The notes beneath the pieces are model-generated. The model did no database searches, had not been told where the DNA came from, and saw nothing but the letters and a program-made list of their open reading frames with translations. The position numbers were made by a program, and so were the translations under genes. DNA of 64,000 nucleotides from the NCBI RefSeq assembly GCF_900537085.1, contig NZ_UNRE01000002.1, forward strand, positions 434,289 through 498,288. The letters are read 5' to 3'. Source of the stretch: Agarivorans sp. Alg241-V36. GTDB lineage: Bacteria; Pseudomonadota; Gammaproteobacteria; Enterobacterales; Celerinatantimonadaceae. This document shows positions 54,441 to 64,000 of the stretch, in pieces. Every line of letters starts with the position of its first letter. The stretch's first letter is position 1.

Positions 54441-56369
54441 TTGAGTGACATGGCAAAAAATCTGATTCTATGGCTGGTAATAGCTGTGGTTTTGATGTCT
54501 GTATTCCAAAGCTTTAGCCCTGATTCAAGCAGTGGTCGGCAAATGGACTATTCCACCTTTGTAAAAGAAGTGAATCAAGAACAGATCCGCGAAGTGCGTA
54601 TTAGTGGGCAGGATGTTAAAGGCATCAAGCGCACTGGTGAGCAATTTAGCACTATTATTCCCTTGCACGATAAAGACCTACTTAATGATCTTATCAACCA
54701 CAATGTGAAAGTATTGGGTGAGCAACCAGAAGAGCAGGGGCTATTAACCTCTATCTTCATTTCTTGGTTCCCAATGTTGTTGCTCATTGGTGTATGGATA
54801 TTCTTCATGCGTCAAATGCAAGGCGGCGGTGGTAAAGGCGCGATGTCTTTTGGTAAGAGTAAAGCGCGCTTGATGAGCGAAGACCAAATTAAGACGACTT
54901 TTGCTGATGTTGCAGGTTGTGATGAAGCAAAAGAGGAAGTTGGCGAGCTTGTAGACTATTTACGAGACCCAACTAAGTTCCAAAAGCTTGGTGGTAAAAT
55001 TCCAACAGGCGTATTAATGGTTGGTCCTCCAGGTACCGGTAAAACCCTATTGGCGAAGGCCATTGCAGGCGAAGCAAAAGTACCATTCTTCACTATTTCT
55101 GGTTCAGATTTCGTAGAAATGTTCGTGGGTGTTGGTGCATCACGTGTACGTGACATGTTTGAGCAGGCCAAAAAATCAGCTCCTTGTATCATTTTTATTG
55201 ATGAAATCGATGCGGTAGGTCGCCAACGTGGCGCGGGTTTAGGTGGTGGACACGATGAGCGTGAACAAACCTTAAACCAAATGCTGGTTGAAATGGACGG
55301 CTTTGAAGGTAACGAAGGTATCATTGTTATTGCTGCTACTAACCGACCAGACGTATTAGACCCAGCATTGCTGCGTCCTGGACGTTTCGACCGTCAAGTG
55401 ACTGTTGGTCTGCCGGATATTCGTGGTCGTGAGCAAATTCTTAAAGTGCACATGCGTAAAGTACCTTTAGGTGATGGCGTTGATGCTGCAGTTATTGCAC
55501 GTGGTACGCCTGGCTTCTCTGGTGCAGACTTAGCTAATTTGGTGAATGAAGCGGCTCTATTTGCTGCTCGTGGCAGCAAGCGCACTGTGTCTATGGAAGA
55601 GTTCGAGAAAGCTAAAGACAAAATCATGATGGGCGCTGAGCGTAAATCAATGGTGATGACCGAAGCTGAAAAAGAAATGACGGCTTACCATGAAGCTGGC
55701 CACGCCATTGTCGGTCGCTTAGTGCCAGAGCATGACCCTGTTTACAAAGTGAGTATCATTCCGCGTGGCCGCGCCTTGGGTGTGACTATGTACTTGCCAG
55801 AGCAAGACCGAGTGAGTCACAGCAAACAACACCTAGAAAGTATGATTTCGAGCCTATATGGCGGTCGCTTGGCCGAACGTATTATTTACGGCGACGAGAA
55901 AGTGTCTACCGGAGCTAGTAACGATATTGAGCGCGCAACTGAAATTGCTCGCAAGATGGTAACCCAATGGGGCCTATCTGAATCAATGGGACCGTTATTG
56001 TATGCCGATGAAGAAGGTGAAGTATTCTTAGGTCGCAGCGCTGCTAAAACTAAGCACATGTCTGACGATACGGCTAAGTCGATTGACTTAGAGATCCGCT
56101 CGGTGATTGACCGTAACTATCAGCGTGCTGAATCGTTGTTGAATGAAAATAAAGACATTCTGCATTCGATGAAAGATGCGTTAATGAAGTATGAAACCAT
56201 CGATGCTCGACAGATTGACGACTTAATGGAACGCAAAACGCCGCGTCCACCTGCTGATTGGGACGACTCTGACAAACCAACACCACCAGAGTCTAAAGAT
56301 AAGGGTGAAGAGGAAAAAGTGGAAACGCCTGAAGCACCTAAAACCATGGGTGAAGATCCTGCCCAGTAA
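54441..56369 (+). CDS. ftsH: ATP-dependent zinc metalloprotease FtsH
   Basis: This ~642-residue membrane protease degrades sigma32, LpxC and damaged membrane proteins. Two membrane helices (residues ~8-25 and ~100-120) flank a periplasmic domain. The AAA+ module has GPPGTGKT and [12 protein letters not shown], and the zinc motif is HEAGH. The likely start is TTG at 54441, 8 bases after GGTGAGG, giving MSDMAKNL; the ATG at 54450 is the alternative. A GTG at 54375 overlapping rlmE lacks homology and is rejected. The C-terminus is P/E/K-rich and disordered. Confidence 0.97.
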   Translation: MSDMAKNLILWLVIAVVLMSVFQSFSPDSSSGRQMDYSTFVKEVNQEQIREVRISGQDVKGIKRTGEQFSTIIPLHDKDLLNDLINHNVKVLGEQPEEQGLLTSIFISWFPMLLLIGVWIFFMRQMQGGGGKGAMSFGKSKARLMSEDQIKTTFADVAGCDEAKEEVGELVDYLRDPTKFQKLGGKIPTGVLMVGPPGTGKTLLAKAIAGEAKVPFFTISGSDFVEMFVGVGASRVRDMFEQAKKSAPCIIFIDEIDAVGRQRGAGLGGGHDEREQTLNQMLVEMDGFEGNEGIIVIAATNRPDVLDPALLRPGRFDRQVTVGLPDIRGREQILKVHMRKVPLGDGVDAAVIARGTPGFSGADLANLVNEAALFAARGSKRTVSMEEFEKAKDKIMMGAERKSMVMTEAEKEMTAYHEAGHAIVGRLVPEHDPVYKVSIIPRGRALGVTMYLPEQDRVSHSKQHLESMISSLYGGRLAERIIYGDEKVSTGASNDIERATEIARKMVTQWGLSESMGPLLYADEEGEVFLGRSAAKTKHMSDDTAKSIDLEIRSVIDRNYQRAESLLNENKDILHSMKDALMKYETIDARQIDDLMERKTPRPPADWDDSDKPTPPESKDKGEEEKVETPEAPKTMGEDPAQ

Positions 56370-56386
56370 GCTATAAATAAATTACT

Positions 56387-56416
56387 AGCCCTGTAAGTTA
56401 CTTGCAGGGCTTTTTT
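56387..56416 (+). terminator. Rho-independent terminator of ftsH
   Basis: AGCCCTGTAAG, a TTA loop and CTTGCAGGGCT (one G-T pair) are followed by T residues. folP starts 15 bases later. Confidence 0.82.
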
Positions 56417-56430
56417 GTAAGTAAAGAAAA

Positions 56431-57261
56431 ATGACTATTGCATTCAATATTGGCTCTCACCAATTCCAGCGTCCCGTTATTATGGGCATTCTTAATGTAA
56501 CTCCAGACTCTTTCTCTGATGGCGGCGCTTATGTCTGTCATGAGCGTGCGCTAGCGCGGGTTGAGCAAATGCTAAAGGAAGGTGCGGATATTATTGACGT
56601 GGGCGGGGAATCAACTCGTCCAGGTGCGGCCGACGTGGCGTTAGCAGAAGAGTTGCAAAGAACGATTGGTGTTATCAAAGCTATTAAACAACGCTTCGGT
56701 TGTTTGGTCTCAATCGATACCAATAAAGCCGAAGTGATGCAGCAGGCGGTTGAAGCTGGAGCTGATATCATAAATGATGTCTGTGCCTTAACTAATCCAG
56801 GAACCCTAGAGGTCGCTGCTAGTTCCGGGCTTCCAGTATGTATTATGCACATGCAAGGAAAACCAAGAAGTATGCAGGCTAACCCTCAATATCAAGATGT
56901 AGTGAGCGAAGTAATTACTTACTTAAAGCAACGAGTTGAGAGCTGTGTAGCGGCAGGTATTGCTGAATCGAATATAATAGTTGACCCAGGTTTCGGTTTT
57001 GGTAAAACTCTTGACCACAACTTTCAGTTGTTAGCTCAGTTAAGTGAGTTTAAGCAACTTGGCTTGCCTATTTTGGCAGGCGTTTCCCGTAAGAGTATGT
57101 TTGGTAAGTTATTAGGCAGGTCGACAGATAGCCTAGTTGCAGCAAGTATTACCGGGGCGGTGTTAGCCGCACAGCAGGGAGCGCACATATTTCGCGTGCA
57201 TGACGTTCAAGAAACGGCAGATGCGCTAAACGTTTATTCAAAAGTACAGATGAGTAAGTAA
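56431..57261 (+). CDS. folP: Dihydropteroate synthase
   Basis: This 276-residue folate-pathway enzyme joins p-aminobenzoate to dihydropterin pyrophosphate. It has [15 protein letters not shown] and [16 protein letters not shown] signatures, a SIDTNKAEV strand and the DPGFGFGK loop. The stop overlaps the glmM start by one base (TAATG), indicating coupling. Confidence 0.97.
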   Translation: MTIAFNIGSHQFQRPVIMGILNVTPDSFSDGGAYVCHERALARVEQMLKEGADIIDVGGESTRPGAADVALAEELQRTIGVIKAIKQRFGCLVSIDTNKAEVMQQAVEAGADIINDVCALTNPGTLEVAASSGLPVCIMHMQGKPRSMQANPQYQDVVSEVITYLKQRVESCVAAGIAESNIIVDPGFGFGKTLDHNFQLLAQLSEFKQLGLPILAGVSRKSMFGKLLGRSTDSLVAASITGAVLAAQQGAHIFRVHDVQETADALNVYSKVQMSK

Positions 57262-58598
57262 TGACAAGACGATATTTTGGCACGGATGGTGTTCGCGGTA
57301 AGGTGGGTGAATACCCCATTACCCCTGAATTCGCTTTAAAACTAGGATGGGCAGCCGGTAAGGTCTTGTCGAGCAAGGGAACACGTAAAGTATTAATCGG
57401 TAAAGATACCCGAATCTCTGGTTACATGCTGGAGTCCGCATTAGAAGCCGGGCTGTCAGCTGCGGGTGTTCAAGCAAGCTTTGTTGGTCCTATGCCAACC
57501 CCTGCTGTGGCCTATTTAACCCGAACTTTTCGCGCCGAAGCGGGCATCGTTATTAGTGCTTCGCATAACCCTTACTACGATAACGGTATTAAGTTTTTCT
57601 CAGCCAACGGCACTAAATTACCCGATGAAGTGGAATTAGCCATTGAAGCTGAGTTAGATAGTCCAATGACATGTGTTGAATCTGCCGCATTGGGCAAAGC
57701 GCGTCGTATTGAAGATGCAGCTGGCCGTTATATCGAGTTTTGTAAGAGTACTTTCCCAAACAAATATAACTTATCAGGCCTTAAAATTGTCGTAGATTGC
57801 GCACACGGCGCGACTTACCACATTGCACCTAAGGTATTTAGCGAGTTAGGCGCCGAAGTTATTGCTATTGGTAATAAGCCTGACGGTCTAAATATTAACG
57901 AAAAGTGCGGCGCAACTGACACGGGTTTATTAGCTGAACAGGTATTAGAGCATCAAGCTGATCTAGGTATTGCCCTTGATGGTGACGGCGATCGAGTTAT
58001 GATGATTGACCAGCACGGCGTGCAAGTCGATGGCGATGAGATTCTTTACATCCTAGCTAAAGACGCCAAGCTAAGTCATCACTTGAGCGGTGGAGTAGTG
58101 GGCACTCTTATGAGCAACTTAGCCTTAGAACAAGCCTTTGCTGAAATGGATATTCCCTTTAGCCGTGCTAAAGTGGGGGATCGTTATGTGATGGAGCAAC
58201 TGTCTGAGCGCGGCTGGACCTACGGCGGCGAAAACTCTGGTCATATTATTTGCTTAGGGCATACCACTACCGGTGATGGGATCGTGGCAGCGCTGCAAGT
58301 TCTTGCTGCTATGTTGGCTCAAAAGCAAAGTTTGCGAGGTTTGTTAAGTGACTTAACACTCTACCCACAGTTATTAGTTAACGTGCGTTTTAAAGGCGAT
58401 AGTGATCCTTTAAGTAGTGACCTAGTGAAAAAGGCCCAAGCTAAGGCTGAAAATCAACTGGGTGATTCCGGTCGTGTGCTGCTGCGTAAGTCTGGTACTG
58501 AGCCATTGTTACGAGTAATGGTTGAAGGGGCAGACTCCGCATTAGTCGAACAGTGTGCCAATGATATCGCTGACGCAGTTAGAGCTGCTTGTAACTAA
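57261..58598 (+). CDS. glmM: Phosphoglucosamine mutase
   Basis: This 445-residue enzyme converts glucosamine-6-phosphate to glucosamine-1-phosphate for peptidoglycan and [14 protein letters not shown], the phosphoserine loop [12 protein letters not shown], the metal-binding DGDGDRVMM and the C-terminal [12 protein letters not shown] are in order. It is coupled to folP, as in E. coli. Confidence 0.98.
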   Translation: MTRRYFGTDGVRGKVGEYPITPEFALKLGWAAGKVLSSKGTRKVLIGKDTRISGYMLESALEAGLSAAGVQASFVGPMPTPAVAYLTRTFRAEAGIVISASHNPYYDNGIKFFSANGTKLPDEVELAIEAELDSPMTCVESAALGKARRIEDAAGRYIEFCKSTFPNKYNLSGLKIVVDCAHGATYHIAPKVFSELGAEVIAIGNKPDGLNINEKCGATDTGLLAEQVLEHQADLGIALDGDGDRVMMIDQHGVQVDGDEILYILAKDAKLSHHLSGGVVGTLMSNLALEQAFAEMDIPFSRAKVGDRYVMEQLSERGWTYGGENSGHIICLGHTTTGDGIVAALQVLAAMLAQKQSLRGLLSDLTLYPQLLVNVRFKGDSDPLSSDLVKKAQAKAENQLGDSGRVLLRKSGTEPLLRVMVEGADSALVEQCANDIADAVRAACN

Positions 58599-58757
58599 AG
58601 CGAACAATAATTAAACGGTTGAACACAGAGTAGAAGTTTTTTGAGCTGGGCGCTTGTATTAGTAGCAGAGGTTCGCTAATATTCGCCCGCTTTGGTGACT
58701 TGTGTTTCACTAAATGACGGTCGGAATGAAGACCGACCCACACTTAGGTGAAAGAGA

Positions 58758-59102
58758 ATGTACGAAATTTTATTAGTAGTTTATTTAGTTGTTGCACTGG
58801 CTTTAATCGGTTTAGTGCTTATTCAGCAAGGCAAAGGTGCTGACATGGGCGCATCTTTTGGCTCTGGCGCATCAAACACAGTATTTGGTTCTTCTGGTTC
58901 AAGTAACTTTTTAACCAGAGCAACCGCTATTTGTGCAACGTTGTTTATTGTTATCAGCTTGGTGTTAGGCAACCTTTCAGCCAAACAAACCCAACAAGTT
59001 GATGAGTGGAGCGATTTGTCTCAGCCTGCTGCTGAACAAGTGGTTCAAGATGCTGATGTACCAGCATCACCAGCAAACCCTGGTAGCGACGTACCAAACT
59101 AA
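58758..59102 (+). CDS. secG: Protein translocase subunit SecG
   Basis: This 114-residue inner-membrane subunit of SecYEG has two membrane helices (residues ~3-22 and ~52-72) joined by the Gly/Ser-rich GADMGASFGSGASNTVFG loop. A hydrophilic tail rich in D, P and A follows. It lies between glmM and the tRNA-Leu gene, as in E. coli. Confidence 0.95.
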   Translation: MYEILLVVYLVVALALIGLVLIQQGKGADMGASFGSGASNTVFGSSGSSNFLTRATAICATLFIVISLVLGNLSAKQTQQVDEWSDLSQPAAEQVVQDADVPASPANPGSDVPN

Positions 59103-59107
59103 TTTTA

Positions 59108-59193
59108 GCCGAGGTGGTGGAATTGGTAGACACGCTATCTTGAGGGGGTAGTGTCCTATGGACGTGCGGGTTCAAGTCCCGCTCTCGGCACCA
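59108..59193 (+). tRNA. leuU: tRNA-Leu(GAG)
   Basis: An 86-nt tRNA including encoded CCA has acceptor GCCGAGG pairing with CTCGGCA, a long variable arm typical of class II tRNAs, the T loop GTTCAAGTC and anticodon loop TTGAGGG (anticodon GAG). It reads CUC and CUU. It follows secG directly, matching E. coli leuU. Confidence 0.95.
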
Positions 59194-59246
59194 ATAGTTA
59201 TTTTTGCATCCTGTCAGAGTGATTGATATAATCCTCGGCAATCGGA

Positions 59247-59323
<77 letters not shown>

Positions 59324-59371
59324 ACTATCAAATACTTAGGTAGACGATAGTGTTAAAGGCTCAGAAATTTT

Positions 59372-59397
59372 AAAGCCCCGCTTCATCGGGGCTTTTT
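59372..59397 (+). terminator. Terminator between tRNA-fMet and rimP
   Basis: AAAGCCCCG, a short loop and CGGGGCTTT are followed by T residues. It probably attenuates rather than fully blocks read-through into rimP. Confidence 0.8.
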
Positions 59398-59468
59398 GTT
59401 ATTTTCTCGCCGCACCTTAGGTGCTAGAACTGGGCTTTACGCCCTTTTTTTGTTTCTGGAGGGGAACC

Positions 59469-59927
59469 TTGGCAACTGTAGAACAACGACTAACTGATAT
59501 GCTTACTCCAGCGGTTGAAGCGCTGGGCTTTGAGCTCTTAGGTATCGAATATGTTAGTGCTGGCAAGCACTCTATCGTGCGTCTGTTTATTGACCACGAA
59601 AACGGCATTAATGTCGACAATTGCGCCGACGTAAGTCGACAAGCTAGCGCTATTTTGGATGTTGAAGATCCAATTAGCACTGAGTACAACCTTGAGGTTT
59701 CATCTCCTGGTTTAGAACGCCCTCTTTTTAAAGCGGAACATTATCTACGTTTTATTGGTGAGATTGCTTTTGTACAGGTACGCATGCCTGTAAACAATCG
59801 CCGTAAATGGCAGGGTGAAATTATTGCTGTTGAAGACGACACAGTCGTTTTAGCAGTAGACAAAGAACGACATCGGATCGCGCTTGGTAACGTACAAAAA
59901 GCGCATCTGGTTCCCCAGTTTGACTAA
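59469..59927 (+). CDS. rimP: Ribosome maturation factor RimP
   Basis: This 152-residue factor helps mature the 30S subunit. The [19 protein letters not shown] and [23 protein letters not shown] segments define the family. The start is TTG at 59469 after GGAGGGGAA; the upstream frame to 59421 lies in the leader and is not homologous. nusA follows by 12 bases. Confidence 0.96.
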   Translation: MATVEQRLTDMLTPAVEALGFELLGIEYVSAGKHSIVRLFIDHENGINVDNCADVSRQASAILDVEDPISTEYNLEVSSPGLERPLFKAEHYLRFIGEIAFVQVRMPVNNRRKWQGEIIAVEDDTVVLAVDKERHRIALGNVQKAHLVPQFD

Positions 59928-59939
59928 AGAGGGTCAGGA

Positions 59940-61436
59940 ATGAACAAAGAAGTCTTGTTGGTTGTTGATGCGGTATCGAATGAGAAAGCTCTACCGCGTG
60001 AAAAAATCTTTGAAGCTATGGAAATTGCTTTAGCAACAGCAACCAAGAAAAAGTATGAAGGCGATATTGAAGTTCGCGTTGATATCGACCGTAAAGACGG
60101 TAGTTTCGACACCTTCCGTCGCTGGATGGTAGTGGAAAATCAAGAAGCGATTGAAAACCCATACCGCGAAATTACTTTGGAAGCAGCCCAATACGAAGAG
60201 CCAGAAATTGAACTTGGCGATTACGTTGAAGAGCAAATTGAATCGGTAGTATTTGACCGCATTACTACGCAAACTGCTAAGCAAGTTATTGTACAAAAAG
60301 TACGTGAAGCAGAGCGCGCACAAGTTGTTGAGCAATACTTCGACCAAGTGAATGAGTTGGTAACTGGTGTTGTTAAAAAGGTAAGCCGTGAGAATATCAT
60401 TGTTGACCTAGGTAACAATGCAGAAGCGGTTATTCACCGTGAAGAGTCACTTCCGCGTGAAGCGTTCCGCCCAGGTGATCGTGTTCGTGGTTTACTGTAT
60501 GAAGTAAAACCTGAAGCACGTGGCGCTCAGTTATTTATGAGCCGCACCCGCCCAGAGATGCTGATCGAATTGTTCCGCATTGAAGTGCCAGAAATTGCTG
60601 AAGAGATGATTGATCTTAAAGCTGCCGCTCGCGATCCAGGTTCTCGTGCAAAAATTGCCGTTAAAAGTAATGACCGCCGTATCGACCCTGTAGGTGCTTG
60701 TGTTGGTATGCGTGGCGCTCGTGTTCAAGCTGTTTCAGGTGAGCTTGATAACGAACGTGTAGACATTGTTTTGTGGGACGATAACCCTGCCCAGTTTGCC
60801 ATTAACGCAATGGCACCAGCAGAAGTGGCTTCAATCATCGTTGATGAAGATAGCCACTCTATGGATATTGCCGTAGAAGCCGACAACCTTGCTCAAGCCA
60901 TTGGTCGTAATGGTCAAAACGTACGTCTTGCTTCTCAACTTACCGGTTGGGAGCTAAATGTAATGACTGTTGAAGATGCTAATAACAAGCATCAGGCTGA
61001 AGCTCAAAAAGCTATCGATACCTTTGTTAAGTACTTAGACATCGATGAAGAGTTTTCAACGGTTCTTGCTGAAGAAGGTTTCACTTCTTTAGAAGAAATT
61101 GCCTACGTACCAGTAAACGAGTTACTAAGCATCGATGGCCTAGATGAAGACATGGTTAATGAGTTACGAGAGCGCGCAAAAGCAGCACTAGTAACCGAAG
61201 CCTTGGCTAAAGAAGAGTCTTTAGATAATGCCGAGCCTAGCGAAGAGCTACTGGCCCTAGAAGGTATGGAGCGTCACTTAGCGTTTGTACTCGCAAGCAA
61301 AGGCGTGATTAGCTTGGAAGATCTTGCAGAGCAAGGCATCGACGAGCTAGAAGATATTGAAGAATTGTCGGAAGAAAAAGCCGGCGAACTGATTATGGCC
61401 GCCAGACAGATTTGCTGGTTTGGCGACGAAGAATAA
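59940..61436 (+). CDS. nusA: Transcription termination/antitermination factor NusA
   Basis: This 498-residue RNA polymerase-associated factor has an N-terminal polymerase-binding domain. S1, KH1 ([15 protein letters not shown]) and KH2 ([13 protein letters not shown]) domains follow, then two acidic C-terminal repeats (the E. coli-type AR1/AR2). The length matches E. coli (495). It sits between rimP and infB, 23 bases before infB. Confidence 0.98.
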   Translation: MNKEVLLVVDAVSNEKALPREKIFEAMEIALATATKKKYEGDIEVRVDIDRKDGSFDTFRRWMVVENQEAIENPYREITLEAAQYEEPEIELGDYVEEQIESVVFDRITTQTAKQVIVQKVREAERAQVVEQYFDQVNELVTGVVKKVSRENIIVDLGNNAEAVIHREESLPREAFRPGDRVRGLLYEVKPEARGAQLFMSRTRPEMLIELFRIEVPEIAEEMIDLKAAARDPGSRAKIAVKSNDRRIDPVGACVGMRGARVQAVSGELDNERVDIVLWDDNPAQFAINAMAPAEVASIIVDEDSHSMDIAVEADNLAQAIGRNGQNVRLASQLTGWELNVMTVEDANNKHQAEAQKAIDTFVKYLDIDEEFSTVLAEEGFTSLEEIAYVPVNELLSIDGLDEDMVNELRERAKAALVTEALAKEESLDNAEPSEELLALEGMERHLAFVLASKGVISLEDLAEQGIDELEDIEELSEEKAGELIMAARQICWFGDEE

Positions 61437-61459
61437 GGTCGACGGAGGACAATAGCCCG

Positions 61460-64000
61460 ATGACAGAAGTTTCAATTAAACAACTCGCGACCGACGTGGG
61501 AACAAACGAAGATAAACTAATTCAGCAATTTGCAGATGCTGGTATTAAAAAGTCTTTAACTGACAGTGTGACTCAAGAAGAGAAAACTAAACTTTTAGAG
61601 CACCTAAAATTACAGCATGGCGAAGAAAGCACGCCAAGCCGCATGACCTTAAAACGCACCACCAAAAGCACCTTAAGTGTTTCTGGTACTGGCGGTAAGT
61701 CGCGTGCCGTTCAAGTGGAAGTACGTAAAAAGAAAACTTACGTTAAGCGCAGCGCTGTAGAAGAACAAGCGAAGCAAGAAGCAGAAGAAAAAGCACGTGT
61801 TGAAGCTGAAGAAACTGCACGTGTTGAAGCTGAGGCCAATGCTAAGAAAGCTGCTGAAGATAAAGCTAAGCGTGATGCAGAAGAAAAAGCTAAGCGCGAA
61901 GAAAAAGCCGCAGCAGCCGCCGCCGCTGCTAAAGCTAAAGAAGCTGAAAAACAATCTGATGCTGAAAAATCTCCAGAGCAATTAGCTGCTGAGAAAGAAG
62001 CTGCTGATATCAAGCGTAAGCAAGAAGAAGCTGCGATTGCTAAAGCAGAAGCAGAAGCTGAGAAAAAAGCGGAAGAAGCGAAAAAGCTAGCTGAAGAAAA
62101 TGCTGCGCGTTGGGCTGAAGAAGAGAAAGCACGTAAGAAGCGTGAAGAGTCTGCTGATTACCATACTACAACCTCTACTTATGCCCGTGCTGCTGAAGAT
62201 GAGCAAGAGCAAAAAGCAGAAGCCCCACGCCGTAAAAAGCGTAAAGCTAAGCAAAATGACGATAACAACAATCGTCGCGGTGGCCGTAAAGGTAACAAGC
62301 GTCAAGTTGCTACTCCGTCGGCTATGCAGCATGGTTTCAACAAACCAGCGCAACCGGTTGAGCGTGAAGTTCGCATTGGTGAGACTATTTCAGTTGGCGA
62401 ATTAGCTAACAAAATGGCCATCAAAGCCACAGAAGTTATCAAAGCAATGATGAAAATGGGCGCTATGGCGACCATTAACCAAGTGATTGACCAAGAAACT
62501 GCCACTCTCGTTGCAGAAGAGCTAGGCCACAAAGTTGTATTGGTTAAAGAAAACGCGCTTGAAGAACAAGTAATGCAAGAAGCTGAGTCAACCGGTGAGA
62601 AAACTAACCGTGCGCCAGTGGTTACCATTATGGGTCACGTAGACCATGGTAAAACCTCATTACTTGATTACATTCGTCGCGCTAAAGTTGCCGATGGTGA
62701 AGCTGGCGGTATTACCCAGCATATTGGTGCTTACCACGTTGAAACCAACGGTAACATGATTACCTTCTTGGATACTCCTGGACACGCAGCGTTTACCTCA
62801 ATGCGTGCTCGTGGTGCTAAAGCTACTGATATCGTTGTATTAGTAGTAGCTGCCGATGATGGTGTAATGCCACAAACCGTTGAAGCCATTCAGCATGCTC
62901 GTGCAGCTGGCGTTCCATTGGTTGTTGCTGTTAACAAAATGGATAAAGAAGGCGCTGATCCAGATCGCGTGAAGAATGAGTTATCACAACACGAAGTTAT
63001 CCCAGAAGATTGGGGCGGCGATATTCAGTTTGTGCACGTGTCGGCGAAAAGCGGTGACGGTATCGATGACCTGCTAGAAGCTATCGTTCTTCAATCTGAT
63101 GTACTAGAGCTTACTGCTAGCCACGTTGGTGCAGCATCGGGTGTTGTGATTGAATCTCGCCTTGATAAAGGTCGTGGTCCAATTGCATCTATCTTGGTAC
63201 AACACGGTCAGTTAGAAAAAGGCGATATTATTCTTTGTGGTCTTGAGTACGGTCGTATTCGTGCCATGAAAGATGAAAACGGTAAAGACATCGACACTGC
63301 CGGTCCTTCTATCCCAGTAGAGATTTTAGGTCTTTCTGGTGTGCCACAAGCTGGTGACGAAGCAACCGTTGTTCGCGATGAGAAGAAAGCTCGTGAAGTA
63401 GCGCTATACCGTCAGGGTAAATTCCGTGATGTTAAATTAGCGCGTCAGCAGAAATCTAAACTTGAAAACATGTTTGCCAACATGGAAGAAGGTGAAGTTC
63501 AAGAGCTAAACATTGTACTTAAGTCTGACGTACAAGGTTCACTTGAAGCGATTGCTGATTCATTATCTAAGCTTTCTACTGATGAAGTGAAGGTGAACAT
63601 TATTGGTCGCGGTGTTGGTGGTATTACCGAAACAGACGCTACCTTAGCTGCTGCTTCTAACGCCATTGTGCTTGGCTTTAACGTACGTGCTGACGCTACT
63701 GCGCGCCGTATTATCGAAACTGAAAGCGTAGATCTACACTACTACAGCGTAATCTACGACTTAATCGATGAAGTTAAGAGTGCAATGACTGGCTTGCTTG
63801 CTCCAGAATTTAAACAACAAATTATGGGCTTAGCTGAGGTTCGTGACGTATTTAAGTCACCTAAACTCGGCGCAATTGCTGGTTGTATGGTGCTTGAAGG
63901 TCAGGTTAAGCGTTCTAACCCAATCCGTGTATTACGTGAAAACGTGGTTATCTATGAAGGTGAGCTAGAGTCACTTCGCCGCTTCAAAGATGACGTAAAC
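61460..64000 (+). CDS. infB: Translation initiation factor IF-2, 3' truncated by window edge
   Basis: The ATG at 61460 follows GGAGGA and opens a frame that runs without stop to the edge (847 codons of about 890). It has the N-terminal IF2 domain ([14 protein letters not shown]), then a long low-complexity E/A/K-rich linker (to ~residue 270) with [15 protein letters not shown]-like repeats. The second IF2N domain ([18 protein letters not shown]) and the GTPase core follow, with [14 protein letters not shown] and NKMD. Domain IV, which binds fMet-tRNA, is partly missing only because the window ends. Confidence 0.97.
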   Translation, partial: MTEVSIKQLATDVGTNEDKLIQQFADAGIKKSLTDSVTQEEKTKLLEHLKLQHGEESTPSRMTLKRTTKSTLSVSGTGGKSRAVQVEVRKKKTYVKRSAVEEQAKQEAEEKARVEAEETARVEAEANAKKAAEDKAKRDAEEKAKREEKAAAAAAAAKAKEAEKQSDAEKSPEQLAAEKEAADIKRKQEEAAIAKAEAEAEKKAEEAKKLAEENAARWAEEEKARKKREESADYHTTTSTYARAAEDEQEQKAEAPRRKKRKAKQNDDNNNRRGGRKGNKRQVATPSAMQHGFNKPAQPVEREVRIGETISVGELANKMAIKATEVIKAMMKMGAMATINQVIDQETATLVAEELGHKVVLVKENALEEQVMQEAESTGEKTNRAPVVTIMGHVDHGKTSLLDYIRRAKVADGEAGGITQHIGAYHVETNGNMITFLDTPGHAAFTSMRARGAKATDIVVLVVAADDGVMPQTVEAIQHARAAGVPLVVAVNKMDKEGADPDRVKNELSQHEVIPEDWGGDIQFVHVSAKSGDGIDDLLEAIVLQSDVLELTASHVGAASGVVIESRLDKGRGPIASILVQHGQLEKGDIILCGLEYGRIRAMKDENGKDIDTAGPSIPVEILGLSGVPQAGDEATVVRDEKKAREVALYRQGKFRDVKLARQQKSKLENMFANMEEGEVQELNIVLKSDVQGSLEAIADSLSKLSTDEVKVNIIGRGVGGITETDATLAAASNAIVLGFNVRADATARRIIETESVDLHYYSVIYDLIDEVKSAMTGLLAPEFKQQIMGLAEVRDVFKSPKLGAIAGCMVLEGQVKRSNPIRVLRENVVIYEGELESLRRFKDDVN

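Noticed and set aside
61673-62628. Several Ser/Phe/Ala-rich or Lys-rich open frames overlapping the infB linker
   Set aside because: They arise from the repetitive GAA/GCT codons of the IF-2 low-complexity region read in other frames.

Overview
The window is a stretch of marine gammaproteobacterial chromosome, most likely from the Alteromonadales (an Agarivorans-like genome is my best guess, by inference). The evidence is the core gene order (ssrA-smpB-ratA-rnfH-bamE-recN, nadK-grpE, dnaK-dnaJ, dapB, carAB-greA, yhbY, rlmE-ftsH-folP-glmM-secG-tRNA-Leu-tRNA-fMet-rimP-nusA-infB), an ANDENYALAA tmRNA tag, a DUF2999 gene of the type seen in Vibrio and Shewanella, and secreted polysaccharide-degrading lipoproteins. 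No phage, insertion sequence, integrase or CRISPR array was seen.

Layout. 1-2.2 kb: the 3' end of an endonuclease/exonuclease/phosphatase-family gene and a TPR-sulfotransferase. 2.5-5.8 kb: an operon of a formate/nitrite channel (nirC), a PP2C phosphatase-Ser/Thr kinase fusion and cyanase (cynS), behind a candidate sigma54 promoter. 6-11.5 kb: DUF2999, a CNNM/CBS membrane protein, tmRNA, smpB, ratA, rnfH, bamE and recN (two LexA boxes). 11.6-21.4 kb: an accessory block between recN and nadK, with a GH53 galactanase, a PotD/A/B/C-type ABC importer, an MFS exporter, a 2OG-Fe dioxygenase overlapping a class V PLP enzyme, and a PilZ protein. 21.4-29.1 kb: nadK, grpE (sigma32), a DUF1289 protein, beta-carbonic anhydrase, a dicarboxylate symporter and dnaK-dnaJ (sigma32). 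29.2-41 kb: a second accessory block between dnaJ and dapB. It holds cobU, an M48 lipoprotein protease, a GNAT enzyme, fklB, a folate-independent methionine synthase locus (flavin reductase-like gene divergent from a MetR-like regulator, then mesX and mesD, then a TSUP permease) and a nitrate ABC importer (nrtA-nrtB-ATPase). 41.1-64 kb: dapB, a 1458-residue pullulanase lipoprotein, carAB, greA and the rlmE-to-infB housekeeping run; infB runs off the right edge.

How the parts fit. Two nitrogen loci (nirC-kinase-cynS and nrtAB-ATPase) carry sigma54-type promoters. The nrt locus also has an NtrC-like enhancer site and a 7-2-7 NarL/NarP-type palindrome, so it looks controlled by both nitrogen limitation and nitrate/nitrite. 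The methionine locus has matching 23-bp palindromes in front of the regulator/reductase pair and in front of mesX, which suggests one MetR-like regulon including the reductase. The pullulanase has two adjacent LacI-family-type operators. Three sigma32-type promoters (grpE, dnaK, rlmE-ftsH) define a local heat-shock group. The most interesting candidates for undescribed biology are the reductase/MesX/MesD/TSUP locus, the ABC/MFS/dioxygenase/PLP-enzyme cluster, and the nirC-phosphatase/kinase-cyanase operon.
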